A stretch of 64,000 nt of DNA from Balamuthia mandrillaris (GCA_031835245.1 JAVKOQ010000051.1:5001-69000), one strand, 5' to 3'. Counted from the stretch's first letter, positions 1 to 11,531 are shown. The notes: generated by a model not told the origin, from the letters alone. Translations and numbers: made by a program.

Positions 1-591
1 TTCTCTTGAATTTCTTCCTGTTCTTCTTCTTCTTCTTCTTCTTCTTCTTCTTCTTCTTTTCCTTCTTCTTCTTCTGTTTTTGCTGCTTCTTCATGTACGT
101 CTTCTTTGTTTAGTGCTTTTTCTTCTGCTTCTTCTGCTTCTTCTGTTGCTTGGTTTTTTTCTGCTTTTGTTTGTTCTCCATCTTCTTGTTCTCTTACTTC
201 TGACGATTCCAGGTAGCACTTCAGCATGGGGTCCACAGCAGCTTGAGCATTCTTTCCGATATTCTCACTTTCTGAAGAAGCATCCCGTGACATCGGTGAC
301 AAGAATAGATCGTCCTTATCTTCAAGAATGTCCGTATCATTGTTTATTGAGAAGAAGAAAGAGGAGGAGGGAGAAGAGGAGAAGAGGCAGGATGATGGCA
401 CAGCAGAGGCTTCCATGGTCTCCATTATTGCTGTTGTATCATCCTCGCTACCCACCAAGGCAGTAGTCAAGGGAGTTGCTGTTAGCATTGAAGAGGATGA
501 AAGGTCAAAGTCTTCAAGGAACTGATGTTCCGAAGATGGTGAGTGCAAGGATAGTAGTTGTTGTTGTGGTTGAAACAGCTGCTGCTGCACC

Positions 592-655
<64 letters not shown>

Positions 656-1030
656 AGTGTTTGTTTGTTATCAGGTATAAACAATAAAAGCACTTGGATG
701 GAGTGTAGTTTTGATGAATAAATGAGTGAAGGGAAGGAAAGGAAAGGCAGGCCAGTAAGAAGTTCTTTTTCTTACCTTTGGGTTGTTGTTTACAAAGGCC
801 GTTTTCACATCACAAACTGCTGGGCGTGTCATCGTTGTTGTTGTTGCTGTTGTTTGGGTTTGTCGTCGTTTTCGTAGCTTACGGCACTGCCTTCTTGCTC
901 TTCTTCTCTGAAGTCGGTTGTGATAAGGACAAAGACTAACAACAACTGTTTGCTCTTTGTCTTTCACACATCTACACTTCCCATCATTGTTGTTGTGATC
1001 CCTGTAGAGCTGTTTTTCTTCTTCTTCCAT
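1..1030 (-). CDS. Partial Q-rich/acidic protein, runs off the left edge
   Basis: I do not recognise the family. On the minus strand a proposed first exon (1030 to 776) begins with Met-Glu4 and carries an Arg/Lys-rich stretch. It ends at a GTAAG donor directly after a complete codon. The intron (775 to 591) contains a CACTAAC branch-point-like motif, a long CAA run and a CAG acceptor. The next exon (590 to the edge) stays in frame, is stop-free and starts Gln-rich. It continues as a Ser/Asp/Glu-rich acidic region with several Met and Leu, then Glu/Lys/Ala and a poly-Glu run at positions 22-57. Basic, glutamine-rich and acidic segments together resemble a nuclear regulator, but that is inference. 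The second exon is well supported by its open frame. The first exon and start are weak and could be 5' UTR. The 3' end lies outside the window. Confidence 0.45.
594..655. repeat. (GTT)n microsatellite
   Basis: About 20 GTT units. On the minus strand this reads (CAA/AAC)n between a CTAAC branch-point-like motif and the CAG acceptor of the intron described for the leftmost gene. A TAA in the CAA frame at its far end shows that the whole run cannot be a poly-Gln exon. Confidence 0.9.
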
Positions 1031-1410
1031 TTTTGCTCACTTCTTTACTTGTCCTTTTTTTACTCGCTTGCTGGCTTTCTTTCTTTTCATCGATCCAGCA
1101 GCTCTTTCTTTTCTGTCATCAGTTGTGTCATTGCCATCAACCCTTCTCTTTTACCTGTCTATTTCTCTTGGTTCTTTCATCGGTTTTTTTTCATTAATTA
1201 TTTTCATTAAATCTGTCCTCTCATTGGATGGCTTTTTTTCCTAGCGGTTGTTTTTTGGTCTTTGTTACCGTTTGGTTTTTTTTTTATTTTTTTTTTGGAC
1301 TGGAAAGAAGCAACTAGTTTTGCTGTTCGCTGCAGTAGTGAGAACGACACAGCACAGCACAGGCAAACAAAAGTAGTGAGAACGAACTTGTTTGCTTTCT
1401 TCTCTATGCA

Positions 1411-2155
1411 GACTTGCTTCCTTGGGCAGAAAAGCTCGCTGCTGATGCTTCAGCAAAGAGATGAAACCCAAGGGAGTAGGTCTACATGCGTGACACAACA
1501 GCTGTGTGGACTTGCTTCCTTGGGTAGAAAAGCTCGATGCTGACGCTTCAGCAAAGAGATGAAACAGGAGTAGGTCTGCATGCGTGACGCAACAGCTGTG
1601 TGGACTTGCTTCCTTGGGCAGAAAAGCTCGTGCTGGCTTCAGCAAAGAGATGAAACCCAGGGATAGGTCTACATGCGTGACCAACAGCTGTGCGGACTTG
1701 CTTCCTTGGGCAGAAAAGCTCGATGCTGATGCTTCAGCAAAGAGATGAAACCAAGGGAGTAGGTCTGCATGCGTGACACAACAGCTGTGCGGACTTGCTT
1801 CCTTGGGCAGAAAAGCTCGCTGCTGATGCTTCAGCAAAGAGATGAAACCCAAGGGAGTAGGTCTGCGTGCGTAATGCAACAGCTGTGCGGACTTGCTTCC
1901 TTGGGCAGAAAAGCTCAATGCTGACACTTCAGCAAAGAGATGAAACCAAAGGGAGTAGGTCTGCGTGCGTGACGCAACAGCTGTGTGGACTTGCTTCCTT
2001 GGGCAGAAAAGCTCGCTGCTGACGCTTCAGCAAAGAGATGAAACCCAGGGAGTAGGTCTGCGTGCTTGATGCAACAGCTGTGCGGACTTGCTTCCTTGGG
2101 CAGAAAAGCTCGCTGCTGATGCTTCAGCAAAGAGATGAAACCCAGGGAGTAGGTC
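1411..2155. repeat. Minisatellite, 8 tandem copies of a 92-98 bp unit
   Basis: Units begin GACTTGCTTCC at 1411, 1509, 1603, 1695, 1792, 1890, 1988 and 2085, so spacings are 98, 94, 92, 97, 98, 98 and 97 bp. Each unit contains the words TTGGGCAGAAAAGCTCG, CTTCAGCAAAGAGATG and (except the last, partial unit) CAGCTGTG. Copies differ by substitutions and short indels of 1-6 bp. Open frames across it on the minus strand are created by the repeat and have changing phase, so they are not a gene. Confidence 0.92.
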
Positions 2156-2508
2156 TGGCTGGGATGAAGGACAACATTCCTTTGAGCCTGCTTGCGCAGA
2201 GGCTTGATGCTGTTGCATCACCTCTGGTGCGCGATGATTGGCAAACAAAAGAGCTGAAGCAAGAGTGATAGTTCTGAGAGTGCATAAGCTGGTTGGTTGG
2301 TTGGTTAGTTAGTTGGTGATCCGAAAAAAAGAAACAAGAGAATGAGGTGAGAAGTAAGCAGGTTCCGAGCCCGCTTGTGTGTTTCTCCCGTGAGGTCGTT
2401 ATGGCTCTCATGTCGTCATGAAAGTCACATGAACATTTCATCTCGTCCTTTCTCTCTCTTTTTCCTGTGGGTTGAGCTCTCACCGATGCTTACCTTTCTG
2501 TAGGTCCA

Positions 2509-2562
2509 TTGGTTGGTTGGTTGGTTGGTTGGTTGGTTGGTTGGTTGGTTGGTTGGTTGAGA
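2509..2562. repeat. (TTGG)n microsatellite
   Basis: About 13 uninterrupted TTGG units. A shorter related run lies at about 2289-2315. The surrounding 2156-2800 segment has no gene I can support. Confidence 0.9.
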
Positions 2563-2799
2563 ACTACACCAACTGTTGTGAGGTGTGTAAAAGGTCCACT
2601 TGGTTGTGTTTTATTCAAAATGCTACATTTTGCATAATTTGTCAACTATCTCACCAATTGTGCTACTGCTGCTGCTGTTGCTGCATGTAGACTTGGTCTG
2701 TTTTTGTCAACTTCCAGATGTTACTGGCTGCAGTGGCTTTGCTGCCTTTCACCAGGTATACTTGGGCCTCTTTTGCAATGCCAGAAAAGCAAATAAATC

Positions 2800-3245
2800 T
2801 ATTCCACCGTAAATCACACTTTCTCAGCCTTCTGCCGCTTCCTCGTGTTCTCTGCCTCAGGGGGCTTCGCTGCCTTCAGCAGGTGGCCTTCAGCCACCCT
2901 CTAGAAGCCTGGAAGACCCACATTTTCAACAGAAAAAGCGGGAAAGCAACATTTGTCTCGTGATTCCACCAGAAATTGCACTTTTTTGCAGCCTTCGGCC
3001 ACTTGCTCATGTTCTCTGCCTCAGGCGGCTTCGCCGCCTTCGGCAGGTGGCCTTCGGCCACCCTCCAGAAGCCTGGTAGACCCACATTTTCAACAGAAAA
3101 AGTGCAAAAGCAACATTTGTCTCATGATTCCACCGGAAATTGCACTTTTGCGGCCTTCAGCCGCTTCCTCGGGTTCTCTGCCTCAGGCGGCTTCGCTGCC
3201 TTCGGCAGGTGGCCTTCGGCCACCCTCTAGAAGCCTGGTAGACCC
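2800..3245. repeat. Hairpin-bearing tandem repeat, 3 copies of ~163 bp
   Basis: The word GTTCTCTGCCTCAG recurs at 2847, 3011 and 3173, giving periods of 164 and 162 bp. Each unit contains two adjacent inverted repeats. The best example is in the middle copy: GGCGGC-TTC-GCCGCC, followed by GGTGGCC-TTC-GGCCACC. The second hairpin remains foldable in copy 1 (GGTGGC-CTTCA-GCCACC). Units end with a purine-rich stretch and CAACATTTGTCTC. No coding function is evident. Confidence 0.85.
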
Positions 3246-3537
3246 CCCAAAGAACCTGAGCATAGACCCCTAACCTAGAGGCAAAAAAAAAAGGCATGAG
3301 TTCGATCCTTAGTTATAATAACTTGTTTGTGTCTACAATTTTAAAAAAAAGAAACAAAGCAAAGAAAAAAGGGCAAGCAAGGAGAGAGAGAATGAGGAAG
3401 AAAAAGGAAAAAAACAAATAGGGTTTTACAATGACTTCTACATGATTCTGCACAAACAAACAAAGCTGAGGTTTTGTGAAGGAAAAAAGGAATGAGAAAT
3501 GTTGTAGTTAAAAAAGGTTGCAGAAGGGTGCTCATAC

Positions 3538-3929
3538 CTGTTCTTGATAGTTTCAGCTAGGGTGATGAATGCTTTGTTGATGTTGGTGGCTTCCTTGGCA
3601 CTGGTCTCCAAGAACAATGCCTTCTTCATTTGTGCACAGTCCTATAAGGAGAATGATGAGAATGTTGCAGGACAAAGAATGAAAAAGAACCTGGAATGAA
3701 GACGTAGATGGAATGGTACCTTTCCAACAGAGGTGTCTACAGCATAATTGGAAAGGTCACACTTGTTGCCAATGATCATAAGGACAGCATTGGGGGGTGC
3801 GTTGTTTTGCACTTCCTTCAGCCAGTAGTCCTCTATTTGTGTAAATGTCTTCCTGTCTGTGATGTCATAGACAAGAATGACTCCATGGGCTCCCCTGAAG
3901 TACATGTTGGTTACCATCTTGAACCTTTC
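3538..3929 (-). pseudogene. 5'-truncated Rab-family GTPase fragment
   Basis: Two exons encode the middle and end of a Rab G domain. Exon 3929-3720 starts at the ERF of the GQERF switch II motif and includes VYDITDR and the guanine-specificity motif GNKCDL. Exon 3641-3538 contains ETSAK, the G5 motif. They join in phase at a GGAAAG/GTACC donor and a TATAG acceptor. Upstream, a CTAAC branch point and a CAG acceptor imply an earlier exon ending in the AGQ of WDTAGQ. I found no exon encoding the P-loop (GxxxxGKS), switch I or WDTAG on the minus strand up to the next gene at 5009. At the 3' end splicing gives an early stop. Reading through instead gives a short tail ending Cys-Arg-Ile-Met, a CaaX-like sequence. 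Without a P-loop it could not bind nucleotide normally, so it is probably a relic. An assembly gap is the alternative. Confidence 0.7.
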
Positions 3930-5008
3930 CTGACCAGTTAGTGGGAACAATGAAAGAAACTAAGAATGAGTTGGCTATGTTGGCAGTTGCCAACATGTAT
4001 ATGCATGCGCAGAGGCTGGCAAAAATTAGTCTGTAGAACAAGGGACTGTTGACATCTGTGACTGGACCAATTGCTTGTTGTCACCTCCCTAGGCTTCTTC
4101 CTTTTATTCTGTTGTTTCCTTTTCTCTTTCTTTAAGTTAGTGAGTTTTGTTTTGTTCACACCACACCTTTCCCTCTTGACACGTTTTGTTCCCTTGTTTT
4201 CTCTTGATTAATATGTTTTGGCCCTGTCCATTTTGTTGTAAAATAAGAAGGGGAATGATAGCGGAGACAAAGGAAGTACAGGTCCACAACGTATTGACTG
4301 GCTATGCAGAGCAAAGGCAGCCAGTTTAGGGCAACTTCCCACCATACCATTCGACCATCTGAAGCTGCAACTGTGCTTAGGAAGCTCTCCAAAAGGTACT
4401 TGTCACCATGGCCATGGAGTTTCTGAGCTTCTTGAAATCAGCATCATCTCACCACGAAGGTTCTATTCTTCATTTCCAAATTGAAAAAAGAAGAGCTGAC
4501 ATTGTTTTTCTTTGCAATGATACACTATCAACGGCTTTGCATCCTTAAGTTGTCAGCATCCCAAGCCGAGTGTGGAACAGGAAGATACATACCTATGAGA
4601 ATGACGCTCAAGACCATCAAGAGACATAGCACAAGCCATACACAGATTTTGTTTTTTCAACTTGGTGGACAAGTTTGTCTCCATTCAAGTCCAGTAGCGC
4701 GGCAGAGTAGGCATTAGTATTGAGTTAGCCTGCTGGAAAAATGAGAGGAACAACATAGAAATTCGAACCGTTATTAACGGGTTATATAAAAGGATATTTT
4801 TTATTACTATACACCCAATTAATAAAATGCAGGTGCGTTACCGTTTGTAAATTGATGAACGTAAAAACCACTTAAAATTATGCAAACAAAAAGCAGGAGT
4901 GTGATTATTTCCTCGGCCGATTTTTTATTGTATTCTAGAGCCAACTTATTGTATTGTTAACACCACCAGTCTTCGAAAACTTTCGTAACAACGCTGTAGC
5001 TTCACAAG
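3930..5008. other. Intergenic, about 1.1 kb, no gene found
   Basis: AT-rich sequence between the truncated Rab and the first G8 protein. The scattered open frames on both strands have no recognisable domain. The last 250 bp should hold the promoter of the gene starting at 5009. Confidence 0.6.
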
Positions 5009-8000
5009 ATGCGTTCGACTTACGCCACCTTATTCTCTTTGGTGGTGTCCGTTTTGTTGTTTGAGCACCCGGTGTTCGGTCAAGAACGGCCGCGCTATTA
5101 CATGGACTACGACCAGGATGTCTATTTGGACGAGTACGAGCTTTTGACGGAAACCTCTTACGGGGTGCCCCTTCCAACAGGCATGGCTGCTTGCCAGGGC
5201 TCCACCAAAGGACCTGCCTCCCCTACTCAAGTTCCTATCGATGAGGACATGACCGCGGCTGAGTTCCAGAGCGCCTGCGGCTCCTCCAGCACTTGTGTCA
5301 TAGAGGAAGGTGTGACCGTTACTCTGGACGGTAATGTCAATGTGGCAGCCATTGTCAACAAGGTTCCTTTTGCCCTTTCCTGTTTCTTTTCTTCGATTTT
5401 CATTTCATCTTTTTTTGTTTCTGTGTGTTTAATTTTCTTTATTTTTTTTTTTTTTGTCTGCTGTCGCGAAAAATAATAGGGAACTATCGAATGGACAGAT
5501 GAGAGCCAAACGGCGGATGAACAGTGGCTGTGCAGCGGCTACGTGGTCACTGAGCTAAACGGCGTGTTCAACCTGACGGTCACCTCGGAAGACAAGCGCG
5601 CCTACATCTACCTCAAGAACAACGGAGCGAAGCACCCTCATTTGGGCATCCGAGGGTTCGGTGGCAGCCGCGTTGTCTCCGATGGGGCGCAAGAAGGCTT
5701 TCCCAAAGTGGAGGTGACAGGACGTCCATTGCGCCGCACTTGGTCCTTGTTGAGCCTCACTGCGGACGAAGGCACGGACACGCTCCACCTGATGCATAAT
5801 GTGGAGGACATGGGCTGGAGGGTCGGCGATCGCATTGCCATCGCTCCTACCCAAATGCTATCCACGGGAGAGGCTCAAGCCTTCTTCATCAAGGATATCA
5901 ACAAGAACAGGATCACGTTGGCGGCGGACGACGCTTTGTCCACCACAGGCTACACCGACCAAGAGTACCTGGGACGACCGGAAAGATACATGCAAGCCGA
6001 AGTGATGATGATGTCTCGCAATGTGATCATCACTGGTGATGACTTTGAGCACGTCAACTGCGTGGATGACCAAGACGTCTGCCCTTGTCAAGGCGACAAC
6101 GACCGAGTCTGCACGGTGGGATCCCACACCATGCTTCATGGCAACGGAGAACGTTACGGAGGAACCCTGCGAATGCAGTACGCACGCGTGGAGAAGTGCG
6201 GCCATCGTGGAGCGACCGCTCGTTACTGCATTCACTTCCATTTGATGAGAGACTGTCCTGACTGCTTGGCGCGAGGCAATGCTGTCGAGTTTTCGCAGCA
6301 ACGTGGTATCGTGGTGCATGGCACTCACTTGGCCCAAGTCATCGAAAACACTTTGTATGACGTGAGGGGAGCTGGCATCTACATTGAAGACGGCAACGAG
6401 CTCTACACCCACGTTGAGTACAACGCTGTTATATGCCCCTATGCTATCGACGGACCGAAGCGTGGATGCACCATCCCTGGAACGGATAACGGTGCTGCTG
6501 ATACGTCTGATAATCAGGCTTCTTATTGGAGTTTGTCTCACACCAACCACTTCATTGGCAACCGCGCCGCCAACAGCTTCAACGGTGTCTTTTACCACCC
6601 TTCTTTTCGACCTGGTGGTCGTGGACTTGCGGAGGGACAAGTCTGTACCATCCATTCTCCGTTGGGCAGAATGGAAGGCAACACTTGCCACGGCCACACT
6701 CGCTTCGGAACTTACTTTGTGGATAGAGATTGGCCGCGAAAGTTGACCACTTCATTGGCTGAGAATGGGTTCACCGAGTGTGGCGAACCCTTCGACGAGA
6801 ATGGTTTTGATCGCGGTTTGCCCTCCGTTATTTCCAACAACGTGGACTACCACAACACGTGGGCAGGATCTTATCATCTTGGCGACATCCAGTTCCGCAA
6901 CCACATCGCCATCGACAACAACCAACCCATCTACCACAAGGAGACCAAGAACTTTGCGGATGGATGCTCTGCCCACTTCAAGAACTACCTCTTCGAAGCT
7001 GGAACTGCCGCCTTGGCCTCCGGTCACGGCAGCATTCTCTTTGAGGACTGCACTTTCAAGGGCAACTTCAAGTTTGAATCCAACCATCATTGCGACATTG
7101 GCAAGACCGGGGTGTTGTGCAATCCACAATATATCTTCATTCGTCCCAAGTGGGAGGTCTCCTCTGCAGAGTGGGTCATGTGGAACACTCCTCCTCCAGC
7201 CGACCAAAACCCCACTTTGGGATCTATTTACGCACTCTCCCCCGAAGACGCCGACAATCCTGATGGCATCATGTTCCCTCCAGGTTATCAGGCGTTGGTG
7301 CATGGAGTCCATATCTACCTTCTGGATTTGGATGACCACTGCGACACTGCTGAGGACCTTGGCGTAGGACAAGAGTGGAACGGTGGCATTCTTTGCAAGA
7401 AACCAATCCGCCGTTTGGACATCTACACACAAGGTCTTACCGACGATTCTCATGGTTCTGTCACGGTGGAAGTTCACAAAGATGGCTCCCTCCTCACGCA
7501 AGGTACTGTAGCTTTCTTTACCCTTATTCTGCTGTAAGGTAAATACTCAACAAAAAAAAACCCCCCAATTACAGCGGATATGAGGTTTAACAAGGTTGGG
7601 TCCACCAGAAAAGAGGGTTTCACGTTCCCAGTACTAGTCGACTTGGGCTATGAATATGTGGTACATAGATCGGGTGGCGACATTCCTGAAGATTGGATTA
7701 TTGAGTTCTCTGATCCTGTTATGGGTACTGTTCATTCGTTCTTGCGTTATTGTTTGAACTACGGCACCGTCTGTCATTCAGTTGTTCCTTATTGGTTTTT
7801 GTTTTTGTTTTTTTGTTTTTTTTTTTTTTTTGTTGACAACATAAACGAACCAAAACAGGCAATCGTTGGGAGCCAGAAGAGATTCGCTTGAATGTGCGAG
7901 GCAGAAACTGTCCTGAGAAAACAACTTCCCAGCACGACCGTCGCTGGATCTACGCCGACGACGAACAGAACTTTGAGACTTTGGGAAGAGGTGCATGCAC

Positions 8001-8969
8001 TGATTATCCCGACATGCCCACCATCGACTGCGCTGAAGTGCCCGAAATTTCTCTCATGTCATGTCCTGACCAATGCAATGAGGAATGCCCAGAGAACGCC
8101 TATTGCGACTGTGGAACTGGCGAGTGTCGCTGCGAGGCCGGTTTCTTCGGACCTGACTGCCAAAGGGACATCTGCGCATCCGCTCGATGCGGTCCTCACG
8201 GCAAGTGTACAGCTCGTTATTTGGGAGGCACTTTGGCTCCTGCGTCGGCTGCATGCGTGTGCGAACCGCCCTTCACTGGACCCACCTGCGAGGCCAATCC
8301 TTGCGAGGGTGTGACCTGCAGTGGCCGTGGAGTTTGTAAACCATTGGGAGAGTCTGCCTATGTCTGTGACTGCAATGATAGATTCAACGGAGAGAATTGT
8401 GAAAACAGTAAGTTATTCTTCTCCCATTTTCTCTCTCCGTTTCCATCTCTCGCTTTTCTCTCTCTCTCCATCTCTCCCTCTCATTCTCTCTTGCTCTCCC
8501 CCAAAAAAAAAATAACTCATTTAAATGTTATCTTCAACCAGCCTGCGATGGATTTTGTCAAGGCAGTTATCCTTATTCATGCCTGATTGGAGGAGGCGAT
8601 CCTTCCTTCTGTCTCCAATCCGGAGGGTGTAACTACGAAAAGTCATCCTTCAGCGATCCTAACCGGTGTTGTTACAGTAACTGTGAGAAATGCTTCGATG
8701 TAACCTGCGAACCCCCAGAGCATGACTGCTTGGTGCCGAGCTACTGCGATCCCACCACGGAGCAATGCGTGGACGCTGTTCCTCGTCCCGATGGCAGCGT
8801 TTGTCACAGCGAGCCATGGGGCACCTGCGAGGGAGGTATTTGTGTGGAGGGAGAGCCTCCTGATTGGGTGGATGGCTACGAGGATGACGTTGGAAATGAC
8901 GGCAATGACGGCGATGGCAACAATTCACCGGCTTCAGGTTTGGCGGCGCGTGTTGTGTTCTGGGAATGA
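5009..8969 (+). CDS. Secreted G8/parallel beta-helix/EGF protein (CEMIP/fibrocystin-L-like), copy 1
   Basis: Five phase-consistent exons (5009-5362, 5480-7502, 7575-7724, 7859-8407, 8542-8969) give about 1167 aa. A signal peptide covers roughly residues 1-25. Next comes a G8-like segment (valine-rich strands around VTLDGNVNV), then a long right-handed beta-helix region with the CEMIP/PKHD1L1 hallmarks GAGIYIEDG and NRAANSFNG and many His/Cys residues. EGF-like modules (CDCGTGECRCEAGFFGPDC and two more) and a Cys-rich tail with a Gly/Asp-rich stretch follow. Relatives include hyaluronan-binding or -degrading proteins, so extracellular glycan binding is plausible but unproven. No transmembrane segment is visible. 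The end is uncertain: a donor at 8938 with an acceptor near 9025 would replace the last ten residues with a tail ending Lys-Cys-Trp. A close paralogue lies at 34661-38539 and lacks the 7503-7574 intron. Confidence 0.88.
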
Positions 8970-9128
8970 GTTGCTCCATATTTTTTCTGTCGACTGACGT
9001 CGTTCTTTCTTTGTGAATATTGCAGCTATTGCCGGTGGCATTTGTGCAGCTGCGAAGTGTTGGTGAAGAAAGTATAGAAGAAAATAGCAGAGAATAAATA
9101 GTTTAATTGTCAGTCCAGTGTCGTCAGT

Positions 9129-11350
9129 TCAGTTAACAAAGGTTGCAGCTAGCGCTTCGGCCTCCTCGTGAGCCTGACGAGTGTAAGGATGATCTGGACT
9201 ATGGTACCAAACGCGCCTTATCTTGTGGCACTCGGCGAAGGCGCTTTGAGCCTGCGTCTTGTATCGCTTCAGAATGGACTTGGAATGAGCCAAAGAAGGG
9301 TTACGCAGGAGCTCCTTATAGGAGGACCCCAAATGGAAGTAGAAGTTGGCGATCTCGTTGTTGTAAGGGAAGCTGTCGTAGACCACTTGGAATGAGTCCA
9401 GTATCTTCTTGCAATTGACTATGGCGTTGCCAACGTCTCCTTCTCTGTCGCAACAATTAAGGAGCGTCACATAGGAATGGAATAGAAGATGGTGTTGAGG
9501 ATGAAGCAGAGTGTCCTGCAACAACTTTTCGAGCTGTTGTCTGGCTTCTTTGGTGCGGCGCGCTGCATAGAGCTTTTCAGCTACTTGTGTTATTGTCTCT
9601 GCGCTTTTTTCTGCTTGCAAGAACATTTCTTTTTCGTGTTGTGCTCCACATTTGTTACACCACAAGTACCCTTGGCTGCTTTCCTTTGTTGGTTCTGCTG
9701 GCTCATCTTTCGGTTGAGAAGAGGTGGAGGCTTCAGTTCCTTCGACAGAGAAAGGTTGTTTGTTGCTCTCTGGTTTGGAAGTTGTTGCAGTAGCACTTTT
9801 GGCTTTTTGGCCTCGTTTTTTGCCACCTGCAGTTGTTTTCTTGCTAGCACCGCTAGTGGTAGCTATTTGGGGCTGTTCTGTCACCATTAAACCGCCACAT
9901 GCCTGTACCACAAAATATTAGCATTGCTTGAAGGGAAACAAGATAGGGAGAGGGTGAGGAAAACCTTTTTGGGACAAGTGAAGCCCTCCACAAAACGATC
10001 AGGTGATTGAGATAACGGAGAGGTGCATCGCGTACACCTACATTGGAAGAACTTTGTGCGGTGCAGTTCTTCCTGTCTTTGCTTTCTTGACTGATAAAGA
10101 TCAATGTATGAAATGCATAACTCTTCTCCGGCAGCAATCGGTTTTATGGCAGTCAAATATACTATATCTCCAACAGTACTATAACACATGTTTGGCTTGC
10201 AACTGGTTTTATATGGGTTAGGAGAAAGAGAACCAACAACAAAGAGAAAAGAAGAAAGAGAAAAGACCTGTGGTTAATCAAAGAGGCAACAGGAAACAGA
10301 CCGGTAGCAACGGCTGGTTGGGTTACGAGAGGAGCACGAATGGCGTGCGAGTTGGAGTTTATGCGACAACATAACTAAAATAATTTTGAACAAGTTAGGG
10401 TTACTCATTGTGCTCCTGCTAAGTAGAAAAGATTGTAACATACCTCCAATAGAGTGTCAGCGTTGATGCTGCTGTGGACGTCAGAAGGTAATTGAGATAC
10501 AATAGCCTTACATGCCGTCCCTACCGCCTCTTTCCACTCATCAGTAAAGAATTCCTTATTGACTACCATGCTCAGCACTTCATCTTCAAACCGTTTCTTC
10601 TCGGCCTCGCCCAGTGCCCTGTATATGCACCTTTATCATTACGGTGTACCAAAGAAAAGCAAAAGGAAAGAGAGAAACGCACGTCCTGCAAGCAGCTCTG
10701 ATGGCAAGCTTCAAAAGCACGACGTCGGTGGAAGTGGCGTCTGCTATATTGCGCACTTTAGCGAACGCTCCGCACTCTTTGTCGTGCGCTGCAGAGGCTG
10801 CTTCGCCGCATGCCGGACAACAGTAGCTCACTTCGTTGCAGTTGTTGCACCTCAACGAAGTACCTGCCTGTGTTTCAGTTCGTTTTAGAAGGGGAGAACT
10901 GAGGGAACAAAGAGAGAGAGAGAGAGAGAGAGAGAAAAGAAGGCAGTGCACCTTAATCTCCTGAGTGAGGCAGTGATGGCACACTCTTTCCCGAGCGTGG
11001 TCCAGCACGCAGGCCGAAAAGGCAGGGTCATGAAACACCTCATCTCCCACCACAAAGGGCCGCTTAGCAGTGACAGCCCTACCTTTGGCTGCCGTTTCCA
11101 CAATCTGACAGCCACACTGGGCCAAAGCGGCCACGATCGAATCGACCACTCGTGGCGAAGTGGCGGCAGCTGCGCTCTTATTTTTGTTTTTCTTCTTGCC
11201 CCTTTTTTTCTTTTTCTTGGCGGCGTTATTGGCAGGAGCGGCGCTAGCGGCGCTGCTCCCCACAGCCTCCTCTCTCCTTTCAGGAGTTTCGACGGCTGTG
11301 GCGCTGCTGCTAGGGGTGGTGGCGGCGGCGCTTCCTCCCTCTTCCTCCAT
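9129..11350 (-). CDS. SMYD-type SET/MYND protein lysine methyltransferase
   Basis: Six phase-consistent exons (11350-10952, 10867-10683, 10618-10444, 10374-10268, 10202-9965, 9902-9129) give 625 aa. The N-terminus is Ala/Ser-rich, then Lys-rich. The SET domain is split by a MYND zinc finger (CHHC, CNNC, CPAC and a final Cys), as in all SMYD proteins. The catalytic core has NSNSHAI, then SLINHSCKPN, the SAM-binding motif, and GEELCISYIDLYQSRKQRQ with the post-SET cysteines CRCTRC. A disordered Lys/Ser/Thr insert and a helical, TPR-like C-terminal half with further Cys follow. SMYD enzymes methylate histone and non-histone lysines in cytosol or nucleus. The NHSC and GEELCISY motifs are intact, so activity is likely. 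It is divergent with KTI12, 181 bp apart. The donors at 10951 (GTGCAC) and 10682 (GTGCGT) are not canonical GTRAGT. Confidence 0.92.
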
Positions 11351-11531
11351 TTTTTTTCTTCTCGTTTTTTGTTGTGAAAAATTAATAAATTAATTATTTA
11401 ATTAATCACGCGAAATATTTCCGGAATTTCTGATAATTATCTGATATGTCGATAAATATTTTGCCTCAAAACAAAAAAAACCAAAAAAATTTAAATTTAA
11501 AAAGACGAGGAAAGAAGGAGGAGAGAGAAAG
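11351..11531. promoter_or_regulatory. Divergent promoter region, SMYD/KTI12
   Basis: An AT-rich 181 bp gap between two start codons pointing away from each other. It must hold both 5' ends. Homopolymeric A and T runs are present. No specific factor site is identified. Confidence 0.55.

Noticed and set aside
1265..2248. Long minus-strand frames with repeated Ala/Ser/Phe/Leu peptides
   Set aside because: They are produced by the 97-bp minisatellite; unit lengths are not multiples of three and frames shift between copies.
3298..3330. GAGTTCGATCC resembling a tRNA B box after an A-rich run, possible SINE
   Set aside because: No A box at the right spacing and no foldable acceptor stem; only a single copy is visible.
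4755..4790. GGTTCGAATTTC on the minus strand, B-box-like
   Set aside because: No matching A box or cloverleaf could be built around it.
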